In this document: positions 1 to 11,360 of the stretch, one piece after another | Layout of the letters: the number at the start of each line of letters is the position of its first letter | How positions within the stretch are numbered: the first letter of the stretch is position 1 | Assembly: GCA_038363925.1 (NCBI GenBank) | Contig: JAQQWL010000016.1 | Coordinates: forward strand, 868,001 to 932,000 | Direction: 5' to 3' | DNA: 64,000 nucleotides | From: Apiospora phragmitis | Taxonomy: Eukaryota; Ascomycota; Sordariomycetes; Amphisphaeriales; Apiosporaceae | The notes under the pieces: model-generated | Databases searched by the model: none | What the model was told of the DNA's origin: nothing | What the model saw: the letters and a program-made list of their open reading frames with translations, nothing else | Program-made: the position numbers and the translations under genes

Positions 1-1059
1 ACGATTTATGACAATGAGCCGAGTCTACCAGTACCAAACGGCCCGGCATGTCACTGAGTAGCCTGTGCTTATGTTAGCCCCTGAATCCACTTCAACATCT
101 CCAGAGGCGCAGGGAAAACACAGCGCTGGGACGTCTAGCCTTCAATGTTGCGCCTGCGGCTGGCCCAGGCCAGGTGTCGTATAAACTATATTCTGACCAT
201 TTAAATGGACAGTATCTTACCAGAATAAGCGTGGAGGCGATATTGCTTGGCGTGGATGAGGCTTTACATGGCGGCAGCGTGTGAAGTCAAAATGTCGGAT
301 TTCAGGGTTGGCCTCTGGATGGTCGGATACAGCTAAGCGGCGCGTAGACATGATGTATCATTGCATAGACCTCAACTACTACTATCCATCCGCTGCAACA
401 CATTGGAAGTTGCACCGAGAAGTACTACCTTCTACGGCAAGCATCAGCGGGTCATCTACTTTGTTGAAACCGAAAACCTACCGCTGGAGGGTCTCAGGGC
501 AATAAAGTATGGCTGGTAACATGCACCAACTCGTTGGACCTAGGTAAAATCCGATCAAACTTACTCAGGGGCCGAAATAACCGGAAAGCGCCATGGCCAA
601 ACCTAGAGACCCCTGGGATATTCGAATGTTCTGCAGGCCGAGTAGCTACGCCTTCCAGCAGCTTGGAGAACGGACAAACCACAAGGTCCAAGTAGCACGT
701 ACCTTGGCGAACTTACTCCTATGAGGGACTGAAGGAACAGCTTTTTTGAGTAGCAAGGGATTAGGGTGGCCTTCTGGTCGGTATGAAAGCGACATTGAGC
801 TATCACGCACATGGGTATGCGAGATAATTAAAAGAATACACGCCGGGCATGATGATAACCTGTGAATACCGAGTAGATTACAAATATAATATATCGTCCA
901 ATATAAATCTACGGCTGTCCAGGCCTAGCGAAGCAAGCACCTTGTTTCCAGCGCTAGTAAAGTGACAGACGAAAAGTATCCACACCAAAACTTCCAGGTG
1001 ATTTCTCATCATGGATATAAAATATCGTAGTCAAACAAATTGCTAACAAACAAACCACA
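1..1059. other. Left-edge spacer without a recognisable gene
   Basis: Only short open frames (under about 80 codons) occur here, on both strands, and none has a recognisable domain or plausible splice partners. The stretch may belong to the flank of a gene outside the window. No RNA gene or repeat is visible before the tRNA. Confidence 0.6.
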
Positions 1060-1139
1060 TCCGATGTGGTGTAGTGGCTAACATTACACGCTCTCATAGT
1101 AGATCCGTGTAGCCCGGGGTTCGATTCCCCGCATCGGAG
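1060..1139 (+). tRNA. tRNA-Glu (anticodon CUC) with an 8-nt intron
   Basis: The sequence folds as a cloverleaf. The acceptor arm TCCGATG (1060-1066) pairs with CATCGGA (1132-1138) and the discriminator is G1139. The anticodon stem ACACG (1086-1090) pairs with CGTGT (1106-1110). The T arm carries the B-box GGTTCGATTCC. The apparent 15-nt anticodon loop is resolved by removing an 8-nt intron at 1097-1104 after position 37. That leaves the 7-nt loop CTCTCAC with anticodon CUC at 1093-1095, the usual loop of eukaryotic tRNA-Glu. The mature length would be 72 nt before CCA addition. The isoacceptor call rests on the anticodon and on overall resemblance to fungal tRNA-Glu. Confidence 0.93.
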
Positions 1140-1612
1140 TTGCAATATCATTTTTGTCCACTGGGACGTGATGTAGGCCATCATGATCATGTTTGATATT
1201 AATCATGCAGGTAAAATCGTGTCTGCTTTTCTTACAATGCGCAACAATTATCCCTTTTTTTCTTTCTTTCTTTCTTTTTTTTTTAATTCCCATTAGCGAT
1301 CTTGCTTCGTAACGTTGATGGCAATTCTTCTTGGGGCAAGGTGGAATACATAGGTGCAAGGACTTGTGGGTTGGGAATAATATTTCTCTAAAAGGCCTAT
1401 GCACTTAGCCATCATCCCCAGCCGAGAATTGTGGGTCTGACACTTACCCGCTTCCAACCCTGCTGCCCTCCCACAAGTGCAAAATTCGGACTTTGTGTGC
1501 GTGCGATTGCAGATTTCTCGACTTTCTGCTTGCCAGCTCCTCCACCAGGGAAAAAAGTCGACTTCACGATCAGAAGACGACTTCTAACCCAACAGCCCAA
1601 CCCGCCGTCGAG
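1140..1612 (+). promoter_or_regulatory. Promoter and first leader exon region of RPL4
   Basis: This stretch lies between the tRNA and the RPL4 leader intron. It contains a T/C-rich tract with TTTC repeats (about 1251-1286), then a C-rich region approaching the donor at 1613. Pyrimidine-rich tracts near transcription starts are common in fungal ribosomal-protein genes. The transcription start cannot be placed from sequence alone. Confidence 0.45.
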
Positions 1613-1721
1613 GTAAGTTTTGATCGCCTCGCTGGCTCGCGCATTTGATTTACCTTGCTTTCATGCGGCCATTTAACTCCTCATTGTGATTGATTTGCAA
1701 CTAACTCCTCCGCCACAATAG
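1613..1721 (+). other. Intron in the 5' leader of RPL4
   Basis: The donor GTAAGT is at 1613-1618, the branch-site-like CTAAC at 1701-1705 and the acceptor TAG ends at 1721. The intron ends 20 bases before the RPL4 start codon at 1742. Leader introns are frequent in fungal ribosomal-protein genes, which supports the assignment. Confidence 0.75.
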
Positions 1722-1741
1722 ACCTCAACACCGACGCCAAA

Positions 1742-2919
1742 ATGTCTCGACCGACCGTCACCATCATCGGCAAGGACGGTGCTCCTTCGGGAGCCACCCA
1801 CCCTATGCCTGCCGTTTTCACCTCGCCTATCCGCCCTGATATCGTTCAGCAGGTGCACACCGGTATGGCCAAGAACAAGCGTCAGCCCTACGCCGTCAGC
1901 GAGAAGGCCGGCCACCAGACCTCTGCCGAGTCGTGGGGTACTGGTCGTGCTGTTGCCCGTATTCCTCGTGTCTCTGGTGGTGGTACTCACCGTGCCGGTC
2001 AGGCCGCCTTCGGTAACATGTGCCGATCCGGTCGCATGTTCGCTCCTACCAAGATCTGGCGCAAGTGGCACATCAAGATCAACCAGGGCCAGAAGTGAGT
2101 TGTGCATGGTTAATGCCTGAGAAATGGGCCAATTACTAACGCAATGCTCTGCAAAGGCGATTCGCTACTGCCTCCGCTCTGGCTGCTTCTGCTGTCACTC
2201 CTCTGCTCCTCGCCCGCGGCCACCAGATCTCTTCCGTTCCCGAGGTTCCCCTGGTCATCGACTCTGCCATCTTCGAGGGTGCTGCTGCCGCCAAGACCGC
2301 GGCTGCCTTCAAGATCCTGACTTCCGTCGGTGCTGGTGCCGATGTGCTCAAGGCCAAGAAGTCCAAGAAGCTCCGAGCTGGTAAGGGTAAGATGCGAGGC
2401 CGACGTCACCGCCAGCGCCGTGGTCCTCTTGTCATCTACGATTCCGCCGTCGATGGCAAGGAGCTCGTCAAGGGCTTCCGCAACATGCCCGGCTGCGAGA
2501 CCTGCGATGTCTACGCCCTGAACCTCCTCCAGCTCGCCCCTGGTGGTCACCTCGGTCGTTTCATCGTCTGGACCTCCGCTGCCTTCAAGGCCCTCGACAA
2601 CATCTACGGCACCACCACCAAGCCCTCCGAGCTCAAGAAGGACTTCCTGCTGCCTTCCAACCTGGTCTCCAACGCCGATCTTACCCGTCTGATCAACAGC
2701 TCCGAAATCCAGAGCGTGCTGCGCGCCCCCAAGGGTGGTGCCGTTACCAAGCGTGCTTCCGTCCAGAAGAAGAACCCTCTGCGCAACAAGCAGGTCATGC
2801 TGCGTCTCAACCCTTACCACGCTACTTTCGTCAAGGAGAAGCTTGGTGAGCAGAAGGCTCCTGAGGGCAAGCCCCAGCCTACGGCTGCTCTGTTCAAGGA
2901 GGTTCAGAACCAGGATTAA
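1742..2919 (+). CDS. RPL4: 60S ribosomal protein L4 (uL4)
   Basis: Structural protein of the large ribosomal subunit, with an extended loop that lines the peptide exit tunnel in this family. The CDS has two exons, 1742-2094 and 2157-2919, giving 371 aa, close to the fungal norm. The N-terminus [10 protein letters not shown] and the motifs [20 protein letters not shown] and [11 protein letters not shown] are typical of eukaryotic uL4. The intron has donor GTGAGT, branch ACTAAC near 2135-2140 and an unusual AAG acceptor at 2154-2156. Joining there restores the expected K-R-F reading. The start is the first ATG after the leader intron. A long reverse-strand open frame over exon 2 is a codon-bias shadow. 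Coding GC at third positions is high, as expected of a strongly expressed gene. RPL4 is convergent with the downstream aminotransferase. Confidence 0.97.
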
Positions 2920-3537
2920 ACGTGATCAGTGCTTGGTGAGCAGCATTGGCATTTCAGGGAATGGGTTATGGGTTCGTTTATTACTGAGGCGTACTGGCTC
3001 GGTTTACGAGTAAATCAATGATGATTTCACACAGGGTCTAATTTGCCCTCCACTTAAGGGGAATGAATTGATTGTGATCATGACTAATCTAAAATGTTCG
3101 GTGCTGAATTGGATCTGTATGGGTTGCCTCTGTTTGACTTTGATGATGTGCCTTAGATGCATCGGCAACGAATTGGCGTAGCTATATGGCAAATTCCACG
3201 CGAGTTGATAATAACTGCAGGCAAATTCTTGTGTTCGCTTTCAGCCACGTCTGTTACGTGGTTTCTGGCAGTAATCTCAGGGTGACGTTATGTTACGTTA
3301 TGTGTTTGTAGGAAGGTCGTGTAACGTATGAGTCGTGTGCTGCCAGAATCGGATCAATGAACAGACGAGATCGTCCGCCTTCAGGTCCGGCAATTGCATC
3401 TCTTCCGGCTTGTACTCAAATCACTATTGATATTTTTTGGTAAAGAGGCCTCACGTCAATTTGTGTTTGTAGTATCAGCACAATCCTTCCATTCCCTTTC
3501 GCAGTCGTTTCACATCAGTAGGTAGTCATTTACACAT
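2920..3537. other. Convergent 3' spacer between RPL4 and the aminotransferase
   Basis: About 620 bases between two stop codons that face each other. It should hold both 3' UTRs. It contains a small repeat of GTTACGTTATG-like sequence near 3285-3300. No gene is supported. Confidence 0.6.
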
Positions 3538-5603
3538 CTAGCACCCCATATAGGCTCCCATATTCGTAAGGCCGTCCTGGGCGTCGAGACCCTGTTCGCT
3601 CGCAGAGTTGGCTTCATCGAGAAGATCCTCGAGCTCCTTGACCTGCTTGATTCGGAAGAAACGGTGGATGCCCTGGACGAGACGCTGGGAACACTTGTCT
3701 ATGTTCTCGTCGCTCTCGGCCGCGAAGCACAGGCGGTAGTACGCCCAGCCCCTCTCCTCGGCGATCTGCGGCGTGGTGCTGAACATGAGACCCGGCGACA
3801 CGAGAACAAGGTACGGCTTATGGGTGAGGAGGATCATGAGCGCCGTCGTCAGCGCCATCCCGTTGATCGGGAGGCCGTTGGACCCGGGTACCTGCCACAG
3901 AGGGTGCTGCTCGAAGCGCATGCGCATCCACAGGAACATGCCGCCGCGCGGCCAGTCGAACTCGTACAGCTGCGTCTTGATGATGACGCCCCAGTCGGCG
4001 TCCGCCTTACGGACGGGCGTCGACTGCTTCAGCTGGTACGCGTTCTCCTCGAGGATGGAGCACATGCGGTTCATACGGCGCTCGTACTCGCCGCGCAGGC
4101 CCGCCAGCCAGCGCACCCAGCCGTCGGCCTTCCAGCCGCCGAACGTCGCCTTTTCGCGGCTCGACCGCAACGCCGCGAAGCGGCTCATGGTGGCGCCGCC
4201 TTCGGCTTGCTGCGGGCCCATGATGGTCTGCGCCACCAGGGCCTGGACGAAACCAGACGGCTGCTGAGTGACGGTCTCGCTGATGCGGACGATCTTCTCA
4301 GCAATCTCTGGTGTTGTTGTGATCCAGCCTAGGCGACAACCGGGCGCGACGGTCTTGGAGAAGGTATCCAAGCGAACGACCCGGCCGTCGGTGTCGACGT
4401 TCAGGAACGAAGGCACGAGGGAGTCCAGGAACGGATATCCAGACTTGTTCTCTAAGGTATTGGCGTCTTTAGGTTCCGGGATGGGCAAGCCACGGGCCTT
4501 AGCTTCGTTCAGCTCAGCCGAAGGGTATTGCAGATACCAATAGGGGTCATCCTCAATGATGATGATGTCGTACTTGCTGCAGACAGCATATATCTCTTTC
4601 CGACGCTGTAGAGACAAGACACCACTGGTTGGGTTGTGGCCCATCCTGTCGACCGATGTCAGTATACAGAGCAATCAGGGTTTGAGGTTGTACCGGCCTG
4701 GTCTAACGTTCGACCTAAGCCAGCAATATTTCAACATACGTTACAGTGTATATCAGGTGTGGCCTCTTTCCCTTACTCTCATCCCAGTTTGCGAGGACAT
4801 CTTCCAGTCCACCGGGTCCCTCGGCCATCATGCCTTCGCCGTCCAATTCCACGGGCGCAACATTCAAGCCGCGGGGTAGTGCCTGGCTGAGGACGTTGGC
4901 GTACATAAACACCTCAGAAAGCAAGCCCTGGCGCTCGCTGACGGGGTTCTTGCCCTCGACCCAAACGTTTGTGAAGAGCTCCAGCGACTTGGCCATGCCG
5001 TCGGTCGAGCCGACGGTCATGACGACCTCCGGTCCGCCCTCGTACGGCACATTCGGGTGCAGGTTCTCGCGCGCGAACTGTCGGATGAAGGACAGCAAGG
5101 CTGGGTAGCCGGCGGCCAGCCCGTACTGCAGGGCGGTGGTCAAATCCACCTTTTTGAGCGGGTCGCTGCCCTCGCCGTCGTGCGGCACCACGACATGCTC
5201 CGGCGCCGCACGAGGGTCCGGGGATTTCTTCGGCGGCGGCGGCGGCGACGAAAGCAACGTCGAGGCCAGCTGGGAGGTGAGGGAGGCGTCGGCGCCAGAA
5301 CGGTTCGGCGTAGGCGTCCATCTCTCCGGCTTGGCGGTTTGCGCCTCGAGAGTGTCGTACGGGAAGAATTGGGGATTTGGGAGACCTGAGCGAAGTGGAA
5401 GTGCGATGTTAGTCCTGACACATAAAGAGGCACGATGAAAGCTACGAACCACCGGCGAGCTGGCCAATGCCAGGAATTAGAAAGTACTTGTAGTACTCCT
5501 TCATCTTGCTAGGCAAACGGGCCAGCGTCACATCCGAGAAATGATGGCTCATGTCCTTTGGCCGCGGCTTCGCCATCCTGACGCTCTCCGTGGAGGAGTC
5601 CAT
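3538..5603 (-). CDS. ARO8-type PLP-dependent aromatic aminotransferase
   Basis: Predicted to transfer amino groups between aromatic amino acids or 2-aminoadipate and 2-oxo acids, the activity of the yeast ARO8/ARO9 family (class I/II aminotransferases). Three exons: 5603-5450, 5385-4740 and 4645-3538, giving about 635 aa. The N-terminus has the ARO8-like YYKYFLIPGIG followed by GGLPNP, which fixes the first junction with donor GTTCGT. The substrate and PLP residues are visible: MGHNPTSG at the start of exon 3, then DDPYWYLQYP, then the Schiff-base lysine in FSKTVAPGCRLGW (about residue 364). The chain is somewhat longer than yeast Aro8, with a proline-rich insert in exon 2 (SSPPPPPKK). No targeting signal is obvious. 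Because fungi carry several ARO8 paralogues, I name the family and not a specific gene. The start at 5603 is the first in-frame ATG of the conserved block. Confidence 0.9.
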
Positions 5604-7210
5604 ATTGGGCAACAGTTGTCTATCGCCGCCCGGAATGAATATCTAAAGTTGAGTTGTTGGGCAATAATGCGAAAGATGGAATAGGGTAAGAGAGCTAAAG
5701 CGTCACAGATACGGTGAAGGCGGAAAAGATATGGGATCTACTGAATTAGACATGCGTGATAGATAAGCATAATACCATGCTAAAGGGTTACATGAATCAA
5801 TTCTGGAGGGCACCTCATCTCACCCATATCGAAGGATCATATTGCTGTAGGACCTTCCCTAGCAAGCCGAAGCCGAAGGGGGAGGCTTACAAATGCAATG
5901 GCGATAGACGACCCAATTGCTGCTTCTAGGCGCTCATAACGGATGCACGATAGAGGCAGAAGGGCGATAAGGAATCCGAGCCGAAAGCTGGGAACCTATC
6001 ATATAGCCTGGGCGGAGACAGGCATCCCTGTAACTTATGTAAGTGGTCTCTTCCTGCTTGGTGAGCTGGCCGGAGCTGGCGGAACCTGATAGCAGGGATC
6101 CCGTATGGTCTCTGAACACGGATACCTGGCCATCAATATATATGGCTTCAGGTCTTGAGCAAGTATCTATGTCTGGACAACAGCTACTATCTGCTACCTA
6201 ACCTGTCCAAACCCGCTTCTGTGTAAGTATTTGGTCGTAGGCACATATACTGCCAATGGTCATCCATCATGTAGTACACACCTACCTATGTATAGGTAAC
6301 CATTCTTCCCATCTGACATCAATCACGTATGACTATACTCGGCCAGTCAGCCCCGTATCACCATCAAATTGCTGGATACCAACCACTTAGCGACAGTCAA
6401 CAAGTATACTCACTCGCTCGAAGCACCCTCCATAGGTATAACAGCTAGAAAGATTCATTAACGTCACAGACAAGATAGTGGCCCGTTGACTTCCTCTATC
6501 GACACCCGTTGGCCATGGTAACACGTGGCTAGTCTACCCAGTTGGATCCGTATGTAGTCGTTCACGTCTTATCACCGCAGTTGGAAGCTTTCGATTAGTA
6601 TCGTACAAGAGTGTGATACTTCTATAATACTGAAATAAGCTTTCAGAGGGCATGCAGATGCTCCGCGAGAGATGCCGTTGTTTCGGTGGGGAAGAGAGAG
6701 ACGCCAAATCAGGTTGATCTGAATCTGAATCCAAGTGGGCAGCGGCCGGCACAGAGGGGCAGTCGCCGAAAACGCAAACCGCGGGGCAATGATTTTATTT
6801 TGCTAACCTAGAGACCCGATCCCATTCTTCATGATCAGCAGGTCGGCTAATTCGCATCAATTGATATACATATATTTTACCTGTACTTGCTCTACTTTAT
6901 GGTTGCAAACCACCAAACACATACCCGTTTGTTGATCAATTGCTACTGCCATCCTTCTACCAGAGCCGCCCGTCCCCAAGCCTTTGCGACATTGCGAAAA
7001 CTGCGAGCGATACCGCTCTAGCTTGAACACATCATATCGTCATTTGCCTTGGGATGTGTGCCGCCACATAGCCGAACATTGTCCACCGAGAATCGAAACC
7101 TCGCCATAAACACCACAGTCAACATCGTTCTAACGTATCTTTCCGCGGGACTTCGCCGAACCCCAGGGCCTGTGGCATACGACGCTGTGTTGCCCTCCCC
7201 CACGATCACG
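5604..7210. other. Divergent intergenic region between the aminotransferase and MET12
   Basis: About 1.6 kb shared upstream region of two divergently transcribed genes. Only short unconvincing open frames occur. Single copies of the ACCTACCT/TAGGTA motif common in this window are seen (for example near 6280-6300). An in-frame upstream ATG for MET12 lies at 7049. Confidence 0.6.
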
Positions 7211-9241
7211 ATGGAGAAAATAACAGACAAGATAGCCGCTCTGCCGGCAGATGCCTGCTACTCCTCGCTCGAGTTTTTCCCTCCCAAAACCGCCATGGGC
7301 TTCTCCAACCTTCGCGACCGTCTGGACAGAATGGCAAGGGCTCTGCGACCACTATTCGTCAATGTTACATGGGGCGCCGGCGGTTCGACATCTGCCAAGT
7401 CGTTGGAACTTGCAGAGATCTGCCAAAGGGAGCTCAACTTGACCACATGTCTGCATCTGACGTGTACCAACATGAGCAGGAAGATGATAGACCAGACTTT
7501 GGAGGACGCCAAAGTCCTGGGCATTCGAAACATTTTGGCTTTGCGTGGTGATCCTCCGAGAGCGGACGAGTACGAGGACCCAAATCGTGACCCTGAGGAT
7601 GCCATTGACGCAAACTTCGTATGGGCCATAGATCTTGTGCGCTACATCAGAGAAAACCACGGCGACTATTTCTGCATAGGCGTGGCGGCGTATCCCGAAG
7701 GGCATGCCGACGAGAGTCACCCCTTGGGGCAGAGTTTAGAACACGACTTGGCCTATCTCGTGGACAAAACACTTGCCGGGGCAGACTTCATTATGACCCA
7801 GCTCTTCTTCGACGCGGATGCTTACGACAAGTTCGAGCGCACGCTGAGGGAACACCCCAGCGGAGCTTTCAAGACGATCCCCCTAATACCCGGCCTCATG
7901 CCCATTCAGAGCTACCAGATGATTAAGCGAACTACCAAGCTCAGTCATGCCTCGATACCAGACCCCATCATGGCTCGTTTAGATGCTGTCAAGCAAGACG
8001 ACGAAAAAGTCAAGAACGTCGGTGTAGATATCGTCAGTGAGATTGTTGAGCGTGTCAAGGAGATCAAGGGCCGGACCCCTGGCCCCAAGGGCTTCCACTT
8101 CTACACTCTCAACCTGGAAAAGGCCGTATCGTTCATTCTTGAGAGGACGGACCTTATTCCGCCCAGCACACCTGGCGAAGAAGAGGCAGTAGCGGACGAC
8201 CTGTTGCCCAACATCCCCGGCCTTACTGTGAACGGGTCCTCGACCCCGCAAGACTCCCTAGCCCCTCCGGTCCACGATCATTCTCGCCGGCAGTCTTCAA
8301 TCGGTTCCGACCCGCGCAATCGCGTTATTGTTATGGGTCGGACCCCCTCGCACCCGGAGTACGAAACCACGGCAGCTGATGCTAGTATACCGGTCGAACC
8401 CATCAACACTCGAGCCAATACTCTCGCAATCTCTGAAGGCGAAGGCGTGCTGGGTCGCGAAGCAACATGGGATGATTACCCCAATGGACGGTGGGGAGAT
8501 GCCAGATCCCCAGCTTACGGCGAAATCGACGGTTACGGTCCCAGCTTGCATGTCACTAACGCGCAGGCTATAAGCTTTTGGGGTCATCCCACAAAGGCTG
8601 AAGACATCAGTAATCTTTTTGTAAAACATTTGAAGGGTGAATTAGCGGCGATCCCCTGGAGCGAGGAGGAATTCAACGCGGAGACTGGAACTATCAGCCA
8701 GCCCCTGTTGGAGTTGAACGCGAAGGGATGGTGGACTGTAGCATCGCAGCCCGCAGTCAACGGTCTTCGATCTTCGGACCCCACTTTCGGTTGGGGTCCG
8801 CACCAGGGTTTCGTTTTTCAAAAAGCCTTTGTTGAATTCTTCATTCCTTCGGTGGATTGGAAAGTGCTCTACGAGAAATTGCAATCTTCCGAGGTCAAGG
8901 ACTCTGTCTGTTTCTTTGCTGCGAACGCGAACGGCGACTTCGTATCCTCGGACGAGACAGGTGGCTTGTCAGGGGAGGCAGTGGAAGCAAGCACAAACGC
9001 CGTGACCTGGGGTGTTTTCCCGGGTAAAGAAATCCTCACGCCGACCATTATTGAAGAGGTCAGTTTCCGAGCATGGTGCGAGGAAGCCTACGGTATCTGG
9101 GGCGAATGGGCCAAGGTCTACGGCAAGGGTACCGAGAGTAGCAAGCTGTTGGAGCACACGAAGCGGGACACTTGGCTGGTGAACATCATCCATCACGATT
9201 ATATGGAGAAGGATGCCCTATGGGATCTACTGTTAAAATAG
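7211..9241 (+). CDS. MET12: Methylenetetrahydrofolate reductase, MET12 type
   Basis: Reduces 5,10-methylene-THF to 5-methyl-THF, supplying the methyl group for methionine synthesis. One uninterrupted exon of 676 aa from the ATG at 7211, close to yeast Met12 (657 aa). The catalytic TIM-barrel half carries SLEFFPPKT, VTWGAGGST, HLTCTN and RNILALRGDPP (FAD and folate region), then AGADFIMTQLFFD and PLIPGLMPI. A linker of about 80 residues rich in P, S and T leads to the C-terminal regulatory half with WGHP and WTVASQPAVNG motifs. The wording of these blocks matches the Met12 branch better than the Met13 branch, which has EYFPPRT. An in-frame ATG at 7049 would add 54 residues. I prefer 7211 because the conserved chain begins there. 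Filamentous fungi usually carry both paralogues, so a Met13-type gene is expected elsewhere. Confidence 0.94.
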   Translation: MEKITDKIAALPADACYSSLEFFPPKTAMGFSNLRDRLDRMARALRPLFVNVTWGAGGSTSAKSLELAEICQRELNLTTCLHLTCTNMSRKMIDQTLEDAKVLGIRNILALRGDPPRADEYEDPNRDPEDAIDANFVWAIDLVRYIRENHGDYFCIGVAAYPEGHADESHPLGQSLEHDLAYLVDKTLAGADFIMTQLFFDADAYDKFERTLREHPSGAFKTIPLIPGLMPIQSYQMIKRTTKLSHASIPDPIMARLDAVKQDDEKVKNVGVDIVSEIVERVKEIKGRTPGPKGFHFYTLNLEKAVSFILERTDLIPPSTPGEEEAVADDLLPNIPGLTVNGSSTPQDSLAPPVHDHSRRQSSIGSDPRNRVIVMGRTPSHPEYETTAADASIPVEPINTRANTLAISEGEGVLGREATWDDYPNGRWGDARSPAYGEIDGYGPSLHVTNAQAISFWGHPTKAEDISNLFVKHLKGELAAIPWSEEEFNAETGTISQPLLELNAKGWWTVASQPAVNGLRSSDPTFGWGPHQGFVFQKAFVEFFIPSVDWKVLYEKLQSSEVKDSVCFFAANANGDFVSSDETGGLSGEAVEASTNAVTWGVFPGKEILTPTIIEEVSFRAWCEEAYGIWGEWAKVYGKGTESSKLLEHTKRDTWLVNIIHHDYMEKDALWDLLLK

Positions 9242-11360
9242 TGCTAGGGGTAGGCTAGGCCCAGAAGCATGACGGTTCACCTAGCATCACATGCAGATGA
9301 GAGGTTGTATCCGAGGTGATGTTACATTATTAGGTGTGGAATAACACAAGAATTGATACCTGACAATGTCTGTTCGGCGTGCACAGAGAGGTAGCTCTGG
9401 AAAGACTACATGTACAGTTCTACAAGATGTATGGTGTACTGGCTCAAGTCTTGTTTCTCATGAGATGGTTGAAAGCCATCCATCATGGCAAGTAAGCAAT
9501 GCAGGAACTGTGTCTTTGCTGAAACCAATCTGCTTGAATATCCATTGACCAGCTTGATCAGCTTGATCAGCTTGATCCTCCCTTGGTATATGTCGGGACA
9601 CAGCTCAGGAGAGCCGAAAGTGAGATGTATGAAAAAAGCAACGAGGTTATTGGCCCGTTCTTCCCGGCACTCAGGGGTCGAGCCCTACCATCCAGTAGCT
9701 TATAGCTCTCGCGAACTGTGCTTTGACAGCACTGCTAGAGTTGACTTTGACTGGTTAGTTGAACCTGGTACATAGCATTGCTTGGCTTGCGCCTGAGAAG
9801 GTTTTACTTACATCCGGTGGCCGCCGGCGATGTTCTTCCCTCCTCATCTCCTTGAAAATTCTTCATGGTACCCAGCTACGGGATTTCCCTTGAGACATAG
9901 GGTGGCAACAAGCTTTCAGCAAGTCTGATACCGACTAGTGTAGTAATGCATCTTGGCATAGAGAAGCAAGCTTCCAGGAAAGAAAAGAAGAAACAAGTGA
10001 GATCCGAGTAAGCGGATCGTATAGGGGGGTAAAGAAAGGGGGAATGGTGAAGAGAAAAGAAAATAAATTCCCAATAAGACGGCTCGGCACGTTGCATTAT
10101 CTCGAAAATCAGAGTCCAGCACCTTCTCTGCTCTCATTTCTCCTCTTTTGCGGCCGGAATAGATGTAGTCTCCTGTCGTGTGACGTGAGCTGTAACTATC
10201 CTTTTCCTCTGTTTCTATCTTCTCTGTCCGTTCCTCTTCCACCTCGCATACAGCGTTGCAGTGTGTATTGAGTCAACAACACGGCAGTTTTGCTGCACCG
10301 TTCTTCTAATAATGTACTCGCCAGTTATAAGACCAGCATGGGACAGTGGCACATGTCAAGGGGCATGGGGTTCTTGACACCGTCGTCAATGCCGTAGTAG
10401 ATAGCGGCTTCGAAAGGCAATACCATACAGCACACCATGTCGGTTTCCCTTTCGAGGACCTATTCCGATCAAAGTTGCTGACATGCCACCACCCGTGCTT
10501 TTTTTGTCTTATGAGAGGCGAGACCTCAGGGACTGATGCATCATCGGGATCAGAACGTGCGTTGGCCAACGTGATGGGACCAATGGCCGATAGCATGACC
10601 CTCCAGGCTCAGGAACTGGCATGATACAGTTGGATCTGGCTCATCATTATTGATCCAATGGTCCTTTACTCCGTAAGTGCGCAGGGGAGAGGGAGGGGGG
10701 AATGAAACCGGTCTTAGATTGATGTTCTTTTTGGCTCTCTCTCCTTAAACTCCCACAGATGCATTTCCATTTGGGCGAGAAGGGCAGAATCCCATGACCA
10801 GACGCCAGGCCCTTGCTAATAGGCAAAACCCGCAGCATAAGAAGTAACACCACAGCCACATGGGATAGAGGGTACGTACACGGATCAGCAGGTCGCCCGA
10901 AGTGGAATCTCTACGGAGTGCTTGCATAAGTTCATCTTTTTGGGCCCGACAGGAGCGAAGGAAACAAAAGAAGGGCGACGTAAGACAGCTTTACCTATTG
11001 CGTAAATGCCCAATGGCAAACAGAAAGAGCTGGGTTCGACATTCAGATCAGGGCTATGCAATGGGTTCTAAAAAACGTCGCTAAACCGATTTCAACCCGA
11101 GATGTAGTAAGCTGGCAGGCACACAGGGCGGGGAGCAATAGGAGAGGAAGCCGGGGCCGGGGGTCGGGGAAAGGTGACGGGTGACGCCAGCGTTGACGTT
11201 GACAACCCTCCATCTCCTCCGTGGAAGAACGGTGATGATAAATGCACTTACGCCAACAACGACTAGACCTTACCCATGTACATACACCTAGTACATGTTA
11301 GATCTGGCCTGACCTTGACCGTGCCGCTCACTTACATGCAGCAAATTCAAGGTTGAATGA
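9242..11360. other. Gene desert, part 1: downstream of MET12
   Basis: No convincing coding sequence. The first few hundred bases should include the MET12 3' UTR. A three-copy 9-bp tandem repeat lies at 9551-9577. A pyrimidine-rich block (about 10196-10250) and a purine-rich block (about 9985-10070) are present, but no reading frame follows them. Confidence 0.55.
9551..9577 (+). repeat. Three tandem copies of AGCTTGATC
   Basis: Three exact adjacent copies of the 9-mer AGCTTGATC. It lies about 300 bases downstream of the MET12 stop. There is no evident function. Confidence 0.9.

Noticed and set aside
2110..2820. Reverse-strand open frame of 236 codons over RPL4 exon 2
   Set aside because: It mirrors the third-position bias of RPL4 on the other strand and has low-complexity content with no domain.
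3664..4332. Plus-strand open frame of 222 codons over the aminotransferase
   Set aside because: It is antisense to a well-supported exon; its His/Arg/Ala-rich composition is typical of a GC-bias shadow.
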